Assembly: GCF_900496965.1 (NCBI RefSeq)
Contig: NZ_UFQB01000001.1
Location: 1-64,000 of the forward strand
From: Achromobacter agilis
Lineage (GTDB): Bacteria; Pseudomonadota; Gammaproteobacteria; Burkholderiales; Burkholderiaceae_B
Direction: 5' to 3'
Length of the DNA: 64,000 bases
The position numbers and the translations under genes are program-made. The stretch's first letter is position 1, and each line of letters opens with the position of its first letter. Below the pieces are notes generated by a model. It was not told where the DNA came from. It did not search any database and saw only the letters and a list, made by a program, of their open reading frames with translations. This document shows, in pieces, positions 51,671 to 60,036 of the stretch.

Positions 51671-52645
51671 TCAGCGCGGCAGGTCGTCGGCCATATAGGC
51701 CCGGATGATCTCCGCGAAGTCGCGATCGCCCTTCAGGCCCAGCCCGGCGGCCCGCGCCGTATCCCACCGGCCCGGCCAGCTGCCGACAATGCGCTCGACG
51801 CGCTCGTCTGCCTGCCAGGTGATGCGATCGGCGACCTCGTCGCCCGCCACCTCGCGCAGCGCCTGCTCCATCTCGGCCACCGTAACGGAAACGCCCGGCA
51901 GGTTGATCGGCCCGCCCTCCGCCACGGCTTGCGACGGCAGTTCGCAGCCGGCGATCAGCGCCTGGATCGCGCCGCGCGGCGACAGCAGCCACAAACGCGT
52001 GTCGGCGCCCACGGGGCACACCGCGGCTTCACCGTTCAGGGGCTCGCGGATGATGCCGCTGGCGAACGACGAAGCCGCCGCGTTGGGACGGCCGGGCCGC
52101 ACGCTGATGGTGGGCAGACGCAGCACGCGGCCATCGACGAAGCCGCGCCGCGTGTAATCCGCCAGCAGCAGTTCGGCGATCGCCTTTTGCGTGCCGTAGG
52201 AAGACTTGGGATTGAGCGCGGTGTCGTCGCGCACGGTTTCGGGCAAGGCGCCGCCGTACACGGCCACCGAGCTGGTGAAGATCACGCGCGGCTGGTGGCC
52301 CAGCGCGCGGCAGGTCTCCAGCAGCGCCCGCGACGCATCCAGGTTGATGCGCATGCCCAGGTCGAAATCCGCCTCGGCCTGGCCGCTGACGATGGCGGCC
52401 AGGTGGAAGACGACACGGGTGTCCGTGCCGATGGCCTGTTGCAGCACGGCCGGGTCGGCGATGTCGCCCACCAGCGAACGCACGCGCGGATCGGTCAGCG
52501 CGTCGGCCTTGGCGACGTCCAGCAGGTCGATCTGCGTGATGGCTTGCGGCGCGCCGCCGTCCAGCGCCAGGGAACCTTGTTCCAGCAGTTTTCGGGCCAG
52601 CCGCTGGCCCAGGAATCCGGCGCCGCCGGTGATGAGTATTTTCAT
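51671..52645 (-). CDS. denD: D-erythronate dehydrogenase DenD
   Basis: A 324-residue extended SDR starting at ATG 52645 (MKILITGGAGFLGQRLARKL). The NAD motif GGAGFLG and catalytic SSVAVYGG and SSYGTQK are clear. DenD oxidises D-erythronate to 2-oxo-tetronate. It lies between otnI and ltnD. Together the two dehydrogenases let the operon use both erythronate and threonate. Confidence 0.9.
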   Translation of the reverse strand: MKILITGGAGFLGQRLARKLLEQGSLALDGGAPQAITQIDLLDVAKADALTDPRVRSLVGDIADPAVLQQAIGTDTRVVFHLAAIVSGQAEADFDLGMRINLDASRALLETCRALGHQPRVIFTSSVAVYGGALPETVRDDTALNPKSSYGTQKAIAELLLADYTRRGFVDGRVLRLPTISVRPGRPNAAASSFASGIIREPLNGEAAVCPVGADTRLWLLSPRGAIQALIAGCELPSQAVAEGGPINLPGVSVTVAEMEQALREVAGDEVADRITWQADERVERIVGSWPGRWDTARAAGLGLKGDRDFAEIIRAYMADDLPR

Positions 52646-52655
52646 GATGGGGTGC

Positions 52656-53441
52656 TCAGTGGTTGGCAAGATAGGGTTGGGCCCAGCCCAGGCCTTCGGA
52701 CGTGCCGGCCTTGGGACGGTATTCGCAGCCGATCCAGCCCGTATAGCCCAGCGCGTCGATGCGCTCGAACAGATAGGGATAGTTCAGTTCGCCCAGGTCT
52801 GGCTCGTGCCGGTCGGGCACGCCGGCGATCTGGATGTGGCCGATGCCTGCCATGTCGCGCTGCAGCTTCACGGCGATATCGCCCTCGACGATCTGGCAGT
52901 GGTAGATGTCGAACTGCACTTTCAGGTTGTCCGCGCCGACCTCGGCGCAGATGGCCTGGGCGTCATCCTGCCGGTTGAGAAAGAAGCCGGGGATGTCGCG
53001 CGTATTGATGGGTTCGATCACCACCGCTATGCCAGCCGGCGCCGCAGCGCGCGCCGCCCACGCCAGGTTCTTCAGATAGACGTCCCGATGCGCGGCCCGG
53101 TCCTGCCCGGAGCCGATCAGGCCTGCCATCACATGAAGACTGCGGTTGCCAAGCGCGGCGGCGTACTCCAGCGCCTGCTCGAACCCGCGCTGGAATTCGC
53201 TTTCCCGTCCGGGCAGGGAAGCGATGCCCCGCTCGCCGGCCGCCCAATCCCCGGGCGGCGCATTGAACAGCGCCTGCGTCAGGCCGTTTTCCTCCAGCCG
53301 CGACTTGAGATCGGCGGCCGCGAACTCGTAGGGAAACAGGAACTCCACGCCGGAGAAGCCATCCCCCGCCGCCGCCTTGAAGCGGTCCAGGAAGGGATGT
53401 TCGGTGTACATCATGGTCAAGTTGGCAGCCAGACGAGGCAT
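52656..53441 (-). CDS. otnI: 2-oxo-tetronate isomerase OtnI
   Basis: A 261-residue TIM-barrel isomerase from ATG 53441 ([20 protein letters not shown]). Metal-site blocks [32 protein letters not shown] and GCEYRP are conserved. It should convert 2-oxo-tetronate to 3-oxo-tetronate. It lies 10 bases before denD. A paralogue without the rest of the pathway is at 15383. Confidence 0.92.
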   Translation of the reverse strand: MPRLAANLTMMYTEHPFLDRFKAAAGDGFSGVEFLFPYEFAAADLKSRLEENGLTQALFNAPPGDWAAGERGIASLPGRESEFQRGFEQALEYAAALGNRSLHVMAGLIGSGQDRAAHRDVYLKNLAWAARAAAPAGIAVVIEPINTRDIPGFFLNRQDDAQAICAEVGADNLKVQFDIYHCQIVEGDIAVKLQRDMAGIGHIQIAGVPDRHEPDLGELNYPYLFERIDALGYTGWIGCEYRPKAGTSEGLGWAQPYLANH

Positions 53442-53469
53442 TGCGATTCCTTGTGAACGTGAGGGCACG

Positions 53470-54798
53470 TCAGCGGTTGACCAGCTTGGCCGGCGTGAAC
53501 CAGACCGCGATGGCACCCACGACCAGCACGCCCGCCAGCACGTACATGCCGGATGCGGTGGAGCTGGTCAGGTCTTTCAGATAGCCGATCATGTAGGGGC
53601 TGGCAAAGCCCGCCAGGTTGCCGACCGAATTGACGATGGCGATGCCCGCCGCCGCCGCGGTGCCCGACAGGAACGCCGTCGGCAGCGACCAGAACAGGGG
53701 TGCGCATGTCAGCACGCCGGCTGCCGCGAGCGACAGGAAGATCAGCGACACCACGGTGTTGTCGGCGAAGGATGCCGCAACGGAGAAGCCCACCGCGCCG
53801 AACAGCGCCGGCACGATCAGGTGCCAACGGCGTTCGCGGCGCTTGTCGGCCGAATGGCCCAGCAGGTTCATCACGACGATGGCGCAAATAAAGGGAATGG
53901 CGCTGAGCAGGCCGATATTGAAGGCGCCCGTGACGCCGGTCGACTTGATCAGCGTCGGCATCCAGAATGTCAGGCCGTACTGGCCGGCGACGAAGGCGAA
54001 GTAAATCAGGCACATCCACCAGACGCGCTTGTCGGCGAACACGGCGCGCAGCGAGTGCTTTTGCGAGCCCGTCTGCTTCTGGTCCAGCTCGATTTCGCGG
54101 GTCAGCAGCTTCTTTTCATCGTCGCTCAGCCACTTCGCACTGGAGATGCCGTTGTCCAGGTACATGATGGTCGCCACGCCGATGAGCAGCGCCGGGATGG
54201 CTTCGATCAGGAACATCCACTGCCAGCCCTGCAGGCCGTGCGTGCCGTGAAAGGCCTCCATGATCCACCCGGACAGCGGGTTGCCGAAAATGCCGGCCAC
54301 CGGAATGGCGGACATGAACAGCGCGATGATCTTGGCGCGGCGATGGGCCGGATACCAGTATGTCAGGTACAGGATCACGCCGGGATAGAAACCCGCTTCG
54401 GCCAGGCCCAGCAGGAAGCGCAGGATGTAGAAGCCGGTAGGCGTCTCGACGAACATGAACATGCCCGACAGGATCCCCCACGTAATCATGATGCGCGCGA
54501 TCCAGATGCGGGCGCCCAGCCGGTGCATGAGCAGGTTGCTCGGCACTTCGAAAAGGAAATAGCCAATGAAGAACACACCGGCGCCCAGGCCGAACACGGT
54601 TTCGCTGAACCCCAGGTCCTGCGACATCTGCAATTTGGCGAAGCCCACGTTGACGCGATCGAGGTAGGCGATCACGTAGCAGAGCATCAAGAACGGCACC
54701 AGCCGCCAGAACACCTTGGCGTAGGCGCGCGCGGTTTCGCGGGTTTCCGGCGTTGCCGCGGCGGGCTGCGCGCCGAGCGTCGTTTCCATCGGGGGCAT
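53470..54798 (-). CDS. MFS transporter, anion:cation symporter (ACS) family
   Basis: A 442-residue symporter with twelve helices. The ACS-type features are [21 protein letters not shown] and [18 protein letters not shown]. It lies between otnC and otnI, so it probably imports L-threonate or D-erythronate with protons. ATG 54798 (MPPMETT) or ATG 54789 (METT) could both start it; the second has no better ribosome site. Confidence 0.9.
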   Translation of the reverse strand: MPPMETTLGAQPAAATPETRETARAYAKVFWRLVPFLMLCYVIAYLDRVNVGFAKLQMSQDLGFSETVFGLGAGVFFIGYFLFEVPSNLLMHRLGARIWIARIMITWGILSGMFMFVETPTGFYILRFLLGLAEAGFYPGVILYLTYWYPAHRRAKIIALFMSAIPVAGIFGNPLSGWIMEAFHGTHGLQGWQWMFLIEAIPALLIGVATIMYLDNGISSAKWLSDDEKKLLTREIELDQKQTGSQKHSLRAVFADKRVWWMCLIYFAFVAGQYGLTFWMPTLIKSTGVTGAFNIGLLSAIPFICAIVVMNLLGHSADKRRERRWHLIVPALFGAVGFSVAASFADNTVVSLIFLSLAAAGVLTCAPLFWSLPTAFLSGTAAAAGIAIVNSVGNLAGFASPYMIGYLKDLTSSTASGMYVLAGVLVVGAIAVWFTPAKLVNR

Positions 54799-54866
54799 GC
54801 AAGTCTCCAGGAGGATGCGCCTGCCCGATCCGCAGGCACGCGGCCGGGCGGCTTTGTCGGGAAAAA

Positions 54867-55505
54867 TCAGTAGCGTGCGCCGAAGGTGGCGCGCAGTTCT
54901 TCAATGGCCTCGGTGCCCAGGGGCGCCGGACGGGGATCGCTCATCAGCCACAGCCGGGCGGTTTCTTCCAGCTCTTCCAGGGCGTAGGACGCATGCGACA
55001 CGGAGCGTTCCCACACCACGGGGCCCAGCCGCTCGAACAGCGCGCCGCGCACCTGCGCCGCGACGGCGGCCACTTCGGCCGCGGCCTGCGGATCGCCGGG
55101 GCGGCGATAGCCGATCAGCGGAATCCGCCCCACTTTCATGACTTGATACGGCGTGATGGGCGGCAGCACTTCATCGGGCCGCCACACGCCCGCCAGGGTC
55201 AGCGCCACCAGATGGGTGGAATGCGTATGGACCACGCCGCGCGACTCGGGGCTGGCGCGATAGATACCCTGGTGCAGCACCAGGGTCTTGGAAGGCTTGG
55301 CGCCCGACACCCAGTTGCCGGCCAGATCGACCTTGGCCAGTTCGGCGGGGTCCAGGCGGCCCAGGCAGACGTCGGTGGGCGTGATCAGCCAGCCGTCATC
55401 CAGCCGGGCGCTGATGTTGCCTGCCGCGCCGACGGTGTAGCCGCGGTTGTACAGGCTGGCGCCGACGGTGCAGATTTCTTCGCGGATGCGGGATTCTTCA
55501 GCCAT
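54867..55505 (-). CDS. otnC: 3-oxo-tetronate 4-phosphate decarboxylase OtnC (class II aldolase family)
   Basis: A 212-residue protein of the class II aldolase/adducin fold. The N-terminal NRGYTVGAAGNISARLDDGW and the metal pair HTHSTH (about 92-97) are clear. In the family pathway it decarboxylates 3-oxo-tetronate 4-phosphate to dihydroxyacetone phosphate. It is the first gene of the operon. The position often held by Glu before the metal histidines reads KPSKTLVLH here, so the exact catalytic residue is uncertain. Confidence 0.9.
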   Translation of the reverse strand: MAEESRIREEICTVGASLYNRGYTVGAAGNISARLDDGWLITPTDVCLGRLDPAELAKVDLAGNWVSGAKPSKTLVLHQGIYRASPESRGVVHTHSTHLVALTLAGVWRPDEVLPPITPYQVMKVGRIPLIGYRRPGDPQAAAEVAAVAAQVRGALFERLGPVVWERSVSHASYALEELEETARLWLMSDPRPAPLGTEAIEELRATFGARY

Positions 55506-55561
55506 GGAACGCCCCTGTGCGGCAGGGACGGCGGGACGGGAAAGGCGGCTGCGGGGCCAGC

Positions 55562-55601
55562 ATGATGACGTGTCTCTAGGATAAAGTTATCGGGTCATCA
55601 T
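55562..55601. promoter_or_regulatory. Dyad and promoter upstream of the threonate/erythronate operon
   Basis: ATGATGAC (55562-55569) and GTCATCAT (55594-55601) form a perfect 8-bp inverted repeat spaced by 24 bases. A minus-strand promoter lies inside it, with TTGTAT near 55607-55602 and TATCCT near 55585-55580, spaced by about 16 bases. The FCD regulator at 48713 is the likely binder. Confidence 0.5.
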
Positions 55602-55663
55602 ACAAATTTAGGGCTCACAAAAACACAGGGTAAACCCGCTATCGACGTAACAAAGGGAATCGC

Positions 55664-56806
55664 TCAGGCGGGCGCGCCGCCGCTGCGGCCCGGCGCGGCG
55701 GCGCCCATCCAGGCCGTCAGCGCCATCGCCAACAGGCCCAGAAGCGAGGGATACAGGATGCTGAGATTGCGCGCCTCTCCGGCTGCCGCGAACAACAGGA
55801 ACAGCGGCACGTTGACGGCGAGCGCCGCCCAGATGTGCAGGCGGAAGGCCGCCGGCAGGCGCCCCCAGCCGATGGCGGCCACACCGGCGATCATAAGCAT
55901 CATCACGGCGCTCAGGCCCTTGGGCAGCGTCACGCCATAGGTGCCTTCCGTGCGGAACCAGTTCCCCGGATCCAGGAAGTAGTACAGGTTCGCGCCGGGC
56001 TGGAAGCTGACCGTGCCGCCCGGGTTGCCCGCGTAGCGGATCTTCAGCGCGAGATACACGCAGCCGCACACGAACATCAGCAGGCCCACGGCGCCGGCCG
56101 CCTTGAATCGCGACAGGTTGAGCCTGAACAAGGGATATAGCGTCGCCACGAAGAAGAAGAACGCTTCCTTGTTCCACGTTGCCCCCGCGGAGACCAGCGC
56201 CAGCAAGGCCAGGCGCGCCGCCGCGCGCGCGGAAGATTCCGGGGGAATGCGCCATGCCAGCAATATCGCGCAAACCATGAACAGGACTTCCAGGAAGTCG
56301 TAGAAGAACCCGCCTTCGGTCAGGAAAAACGGCAGCAGGAGCGCGACGACCAACGGAGCCGCCGTTGCCGCCGGCGCGCTGGCCCCCATCCGCAGGCAGA
56401 GCGCACGCATCGCGAACAGCGCCCCGAGCAGGGCCAGGAAGGTCAGGTAGTAGACGATGTGGTAGCGCAGCGTGACGGCAGGCTGCATCGCCTCGGATTC
56501 CGGGTAGCGCATGGCCAGCCCGGAACGGCTGTTCAAGCGGCGCGGGTCCGCCAGCCGTTCGGATATCCGCTCCACGGCGCTGGCGGGCAGCAAGGCCTGG
56601 ATGCCATTGGCCACGGCGGGCACGAGCTGCCGATACACATAGGGCCGATACGCCGTGCCATCCACCATCGACGCAAGCGAATGGGGCCCGTGGCCGTCGT
56701 TGAGGCGCCACTTCGTGTAGAAGCCATTGAACGCGGCTGCGGCGACGACCACGTAGAGCAACCCCATCAGGAAGCGGCGGTAGCCCGTCGCGTTGAAGAA
56801 ACGCAT
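55664..56806 (-). CDS. Polytopic membrane protein, possible GT-C-like glycosyltransferase (paralogue B)
   Basis: A 380-residue membrane protein with about nine or ten hydrophobic segments, starting at ATG 56806 by TGATG overlap with its paralogue. After helix 1 an outer loop carries YTKWRLNDGHGPHS and YRPYVYRQLVPAVANGIQA, both kept in the paralogue. Other shared blocks are RRLNSRSGLAMRYPESEA, LLLPFFLTEGGFFYDFLEVL, ATWNKEAFFFF and DPGNWFRTEGTYGV. An acidic residue in the first outer loop and many helices are features of GT-C enzymes that use polyprenyl-phosphate sugars, but no family signature proves this. It is last in the HAD-UbiA-SMR operon. Confidence 0.7.
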   Translation of the reverse strand: MRFFNATGYRRFLMGLLYVVVAAAAFNGFYTKWRLNDGHGPHSLASMVDGTAYRPYVYRQLVPAVANGIQALLPASAVERISERLADPRRLNSRSGLAMRYPESEAMQPAVTLRYHIVYYLTFLALLGALFAMRALCLRMGASAPAATAAPLVVALLLPFFLTEGGFFYDFLEVLFMVCAILLAWRIPPESSARAAARLALLALVSAGATWNKEAFFFFVATLYPLFRLNLSRFKAAGAVGLLMFVCGCVYLALKIRYAGNPGGTVSFQPGANLYYFLDPGNWFRTEGTYGVTLPKGLSAVMMLMIAGVAAIGWGRLPAAFRLHIWAALAVNVPLFLLFAAAGEARNLSILYPSLLGLLAMALTAWMGAAAPGRSGGAPA

Positions 56807-57954
56807 CACTGGATTGGCGCCGCGGCGAGAGGTTTGCGATCCGCTCGAGGTTGCAGCCACAGCGTCAGTGCAAGCGCCATCAGGCACGCCAGCGAGGGAT
56901 AGAGCATGCTCAGGTTGCGCACCTCGCCGGGCGAGCAGAACAGCAGGAACAGCGGCAGGTTGATGGACAGGGCCAGCATCGCATGCTGGCGCAGGGTCTG
57001 CGGCAGGCGCGGCCAGCCGGCTGCGGCGATGCCCGCGCACGCCAGGAAACTCACGATGCCGAAGCCGCGCGGCAACAGCACGCCATAGGTGTTCTCCGTG
57101 CGCAGCCAGTTGCCGGGATCGGCATAGAAGCGCAGGTTGTCCCACAGCTGGTAATCCACCGTCGTGCCTGGGTTCCCCGCATAGCGCATGCGCAGCGCCA
57201 GATAGACGCAGCCGCTCACAAAGAGCAGGCCCGCCACCAGCGCAGCGGCCTGCGCGCGCGGCAGATTACGGCACAGCAACGGATACACGGTGGGCGTGAA
57301 AAAGAAAAAGGCTTCTTTGTTCCAGGTCGCGAGGCCGACCAGCACCAGCAGGAACGCCAGGCGAAGCGGCGTGCGCCGCGACGCCCCCATCGCCAGCAGG
57401 ACGGCGCTCATCATGAAGAGCAACTCGACGAAATCGTAGAAGTACCCGCCTTCAGTCAGGAAGAACGGCAGCAGCAGCGCGACGATGGCGGGCGCCGCCG
57501 TCGCGGCCACCGCGTCCGCGCCGGCCCGCAGGCACACGCGCCGCATCACGAACAGCGCGGCCAGCAGCGCGAAGAAGGTGAGGTAATAGATGATGTGATA
57601 GCGCAAGGTGACGGCCGGCATCAGCGCTTCCGATCCCGGATAGCGCATCGCCAGCCCCGAGCGGCTGTTCAGCCTCCGGGGCTCCGCCAGGCGCTCGGAG
57701 ATGCGCGCCACGGTTGCCTGCGGCAGCGCGGCCTGGATCCCGTTGGCCAATGCTGGCATGAACTGCCGGTACACGTAGGGGCGATGGGCCGTGCCTTCGA
57801 CCATGCGCGACAGGCTCAATGCCGGATGCCCGTCGTTCAGCCTCCACTTTGTATAGAAGCCGTTCATGACGGCGGCCGCGATGACGACATAGGCGCAGGA
57901 CAACAGGAACCAGCGATAACCCGCGCTTTCGAACAAACGTCTCATGGAATTCAT
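56806..57954 (-). CDS. Polytopic membrane protein, possible GT-C-like glycosyltransferase (paralogue A)
   Basis: A 382-residue membrane protein from ATG 57954 (AGG six bases upstream; ATG 57945 is also possible). It aligns with paralogue B over its whole length, with the same conserved loop motifs (YTKWRLNDGHPALS, HRPYVYRQFMPALANGIQA, LTEGGYFYDFVELLF, DPGNWLRTENTYGV). Tandem duplication followed by divergence is clear. It begins 4 bases after the SMR-like gene. Transfer of a lipid-linked sugar to an outer acceptor is my inference. Confidence 0.7.
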   Translation of the reverse strand: MNSMRRLFESAGYRWFLLSCAYVVIAAAVMNGFYTKWRLNDGHPALSLSRMVEGTAHRPYVYRQFMPALANGIQAALPQATVARISERLAEPRRLNSRSGLAMRYPGSEALMPAVTLRYHIIYYLTFFALLAALFVMRRVCLRAGADAVAATAAPAIVALLLPFFLTEGGYFYDFVELLFMMSAVLLAMGASRRTPLRLAFLLVLVGLATWNKEAFFFFTPTVYPLLCRNLPRAQAAALVAGLLFVSGCVYLALRMRYAGNPGTTVDYQLWDNLRFYADPGNWLRTENTYGVLLPRGFGIVSFLACAGIAAAGWPRLPQTLRQHAMLALSINLPLFLLFCSPGEVRNLSMLYPSLACLMALALTLWLQPRADRKPLAAAPIQ

Positions 57955-57958
57955 ATGC

Positions 57959-58303
57959 CTATTTCGACAGCAGGAAGACGCCGATGGCGATGAAGGCGGC
58001 TCCCGCCATGCGCACGGCCGAGATCGACTCGGCGCCGGACAGCAGGCCATAGCCGAAGACCCCCGCGATGGCGCAAGCCACCATCAGCGGATAGGCCAGG
58101 GTCAGGTCCAGTTGCCGCAGCGCCAGTGCGTAGAAACCGAAGCCCAGCCCATAGGCTCCGATCGCCGCCAGATAGGGCAGCACCTGCCCCAGAAGCGACG
58201 CCGGCAGCCCAGCGGGCGAGCCCGCCCCCGCGGCCTTGAGCGCCACGCTGGCCGCCACGCTGCAAGCCCCGCTGAGAATCAGCCACAGATATGCCATCTT
58301 CAA
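57959..58303 (-). CDS. SMR/EamA-like small membrane protein, possible lipid-sugar flippase
   Basis: A 114-residue protein with four helices (MKMAYLWLILSGACSVAASV; YGLGFGFYALALRQLDLTLA; the last ends GAAFIAIGVFLLSK). It has the size and pattern of small-multidrug-resistance proteins and of ArnE/ArnF, which move undecaprenyl-phosphate aminoarabinose. Its stop-start overlap with UbiA (ATGA) and position before two possible glycosyltransferases favour a flippase role over drug efflux. Confidence 0.82.
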   Translation of the reverse strand: MKMAYLWLILSGACSVAASVALKAAGAGSPAGLPASLLGQVLPYLAAIGAYGLGFGFYALALRQLDLTLAYPLMVACAIAGVFGYGLLSGAESISAVRMAGAAFIAIGVFLLSK

Positions 58304-59181
58304 GTTCCCACGAGCAAGACCACCACGATCACCCAGGCCAGCACCGCCATGCGTATCTGGCTGTCGGCCAGCAGATCGCGGCCCGGCTCCTCGCCCGACC
58401 CGCCTCTGTACAGCAGGTACAGATAGCGAAAGACGCCGAAGGTCACGATGGGCAGGGTAAGGACCAGGTGCTGGGTGCCATGCAATGCCGCGGTCTCGGC
58501 ATCCACCGTGTACAGGCCATAGGTGAGCAGGCTGGCGCTGGCGGTAATGGCCACCAGGTTGTCCAGCAGCTGCGCGCTATAGTGGCGCAGCACGATGCGC
58601 GTGCTGCCTTCCAGGGCGAGCACGCCGCCCGGCACCGCGACGATCTCGGCGCGCCGCTTCGCGAAGCCCAGGAACAGCGTCAGCATGAAGCTGCACAACA
58701 GCATCCAGCGGGACGGCTTGATGCCTGCCGCATAGGTGCCGCAGGCCAGGCGGAGCATGAAGCCGGCGGCGATGCAGAACACGTCGACCAGCACCTTGTG
58801 CTTCAGGCGCAGCGTATAGGCGATGTTCAGCGCCAGGTAGCAGGCGACCACCAGCGCCACCGGCCATTGCCCGAACGCCAGCGGCAGCCCCAGGGCGCCG
58901 CAGAACAGGATCGCGATCAGCACGCGCGCCTGCCGCAGGCCGACCAGGCCGCTGGCAATGGGGCGATAGCGCTTCTTGGGATGGGCGGCGTCGGCCGCCC
59001 TGTCGAAATAGTCGTTCAGCACGTAGACCGCGCTGGACGCCATGCAGAACGCCACGAACCCCACGGCCACCTTGAACGCCAGATACGGATCCGCCCAGCC
59101 GTGGCTGAAGATCAGCCCGATCAGCACGAAACCGTTCTTCAGCCATTGCTGCGGGCGCAGCAGGGAAATGATGGCGTTCAT
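58300..59181 (-). CDS. UbiA prenyltransferase family, decaprenyl-phosphate phosphoribosyltransferase-like
   Basis: A 293-residue membrane enzyme with about eight or nine helices. It opens LLRPQQWLKNGFVLIGL and has the DPPR-synthase version of the first Asp-rich motif: N56-D57-x2-D60-x3-D64-x2-H67-P68, followed by K70 and R73-P74-I75. The loop FAKRRAEI and SRWMLLCSFMLTLFLGF also match that subfamily. It is unlike the UbiA of ubiquinone or heme A synthesis. It should join polyprenyl phosphate to 5-phosphoribose diphosphate, giving polyprenyl-phosphoryl-5-phosphoribose. It overlaps both neighbours by 4 bases. Confidence 0.88.
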   Translation of the reverse strand: MNAIISLLRPQQWLKNGFVLIGLIFSHGWADPYLAFKVAVGFVAFCMASSAVYVLNDYFDRAADAAHPKKRYRPIASGLVGLRQARVLIAILFCGALGLPLAFGQWPVALVVACYLALNIAYTLRLKHKVLVDVFCIAAGFMLRLACGTYAAGIKPSRWMLLCSFMLTLFLGFAKRRAEIVAVPGGVLALEGSTRIVLRHYSAQLLDNLVAITASASLLTYGLYTVDAETAALHGTQHLVLTLPIVTFGVFRYLYLLYRGGSGEEPGRDLLADSQIRMAVLAWVIVVVLLVGT

Positions 59182-59801
59182 GGCTTGACCGCCTGGCCGC
59201 GATACCAGGCGTGCTGCGCGGCATCTATCATCGATTGGTCGCCGCGGCTGTCGCCGTAGGCATACAGCTCGTAGCGACCCTGTGGGCCGAAGCGTTCCGT
59301 CAGGCGGCGCATTTTTTCGGGGCCCCAGCAATTGGGGCCGTCGAAATCGCCGGTGAGCCTCCCCTCTCCATCAATCGACATCCGCGTGCAGATCAGGTCG
59401 TCGAAACCCAGATGGCGCGAGGCCTCTTCCAGATAGATGTCCGGCGACGCGCTCACCAGGACGCAATGGTCGCCGCGCTGCTGATGCCAGCGCAGCCGCT
59501 CGACCAGCGCGGAGCGCAGGGGGATGGTGTGCACCCATGCGCGCGCGATGCGAGCCAGCTCGGCGCGCGAACGGCCTTTCAGCGCCGCCCGGCATAGCGC
59601 CGCCTTGGCGTGCTCATTGCTGCGCAGGCGCAGCGCGAATCCCGCCAGCGCGGGCGCGGCCGCCAGGAGGGCCCCAAGCAACCTGGTCCATGAAAGATGA
59701 GCCAAAAAGGGGACGAACGTGTCACGCCGGGTCAGGGTACCGTCGAAGTCGAAGGCCGCGATCACGCGTGGAAGAACGGGAAACTGCGAGTGTGGGGGCA
59801 T
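59178..59801 (-). CDS. HAD-IB family phosphatase
   Basis: A 207-residue HAD phosphatase. Motif I AAFDFDGTLT has the nucleophile Asp18 and Asp20; motif II VLVSAS, motif III Lys in GPEKMRR and motif IV YGDSRGDQSM follow. The cap type fits the SerB-like HAD-IB group. Some bacteria fuse such a domain to the same UbiA subfamily. Here the two overlap by 4 bases. The likely role is to remove the 5-phosphate from polyprenyl-phosphoryl-5-phosphoribose. It is the first gene of the operon. Confidence 0.85.
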   Translation of the reverse strand: MPPHSQFPVLPRVIAAFDFDGTLTRRDTFVPFLAHLSWTRLLGALLAAAPALAGFALRLRSNEHAKAALCRAALKGRSRAELARIARAWVHTIPLRSALVERLRWHQQRGDHCVLVSASPDIYLEEASRHLGFDDLICTRMSIDGEGRLTGDFDGPNCWGPEKMRRLTERFGPQGRYELYAYGDSRGDQSMIDAAQHAWYRGQAVKP

Positions 59802-59937
59802 TGCTGCTTTCGCTACCGCGTCCGGCCATGCCGGGACTGCCGCCGACTATGCCCGAGAAAGCCCGGCGCTTGGAGCGCGGGCGCGCATTATCAGACGATG
59901 GCCAATCTGTACGGCGGGTCCCGCGGACCGCGTTCGC

Positions 59938-59985
59938 TATATGTCAATTATTGTGTATTTGTAACATATATTGCGAAAGTTCACT
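59938..59985 (-). promoter_or_regulatory. AT-rich promoter region of the HAD-UbiA operon
   Basis: In the 235-base gap before the HAD gene, a short AT-rich block (ATATGTCAATTATTGTG then TTGTAACATATATTGCG) stands out from the GC-rich surroundings. Several -10-like hexamers occur on the minus strand (TACAAA, AATAAT) and a TTGACA occurs, but no pair has ideal spacing. This is the best promoter location, with no exact assignment. Confidence 0.35.
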
Positions 59986-60036
59986 GCAACCTGCCCATTC
60001 TTATCTTGCGCGGCCCGGGCCGGGCCGCGTGGAGCC

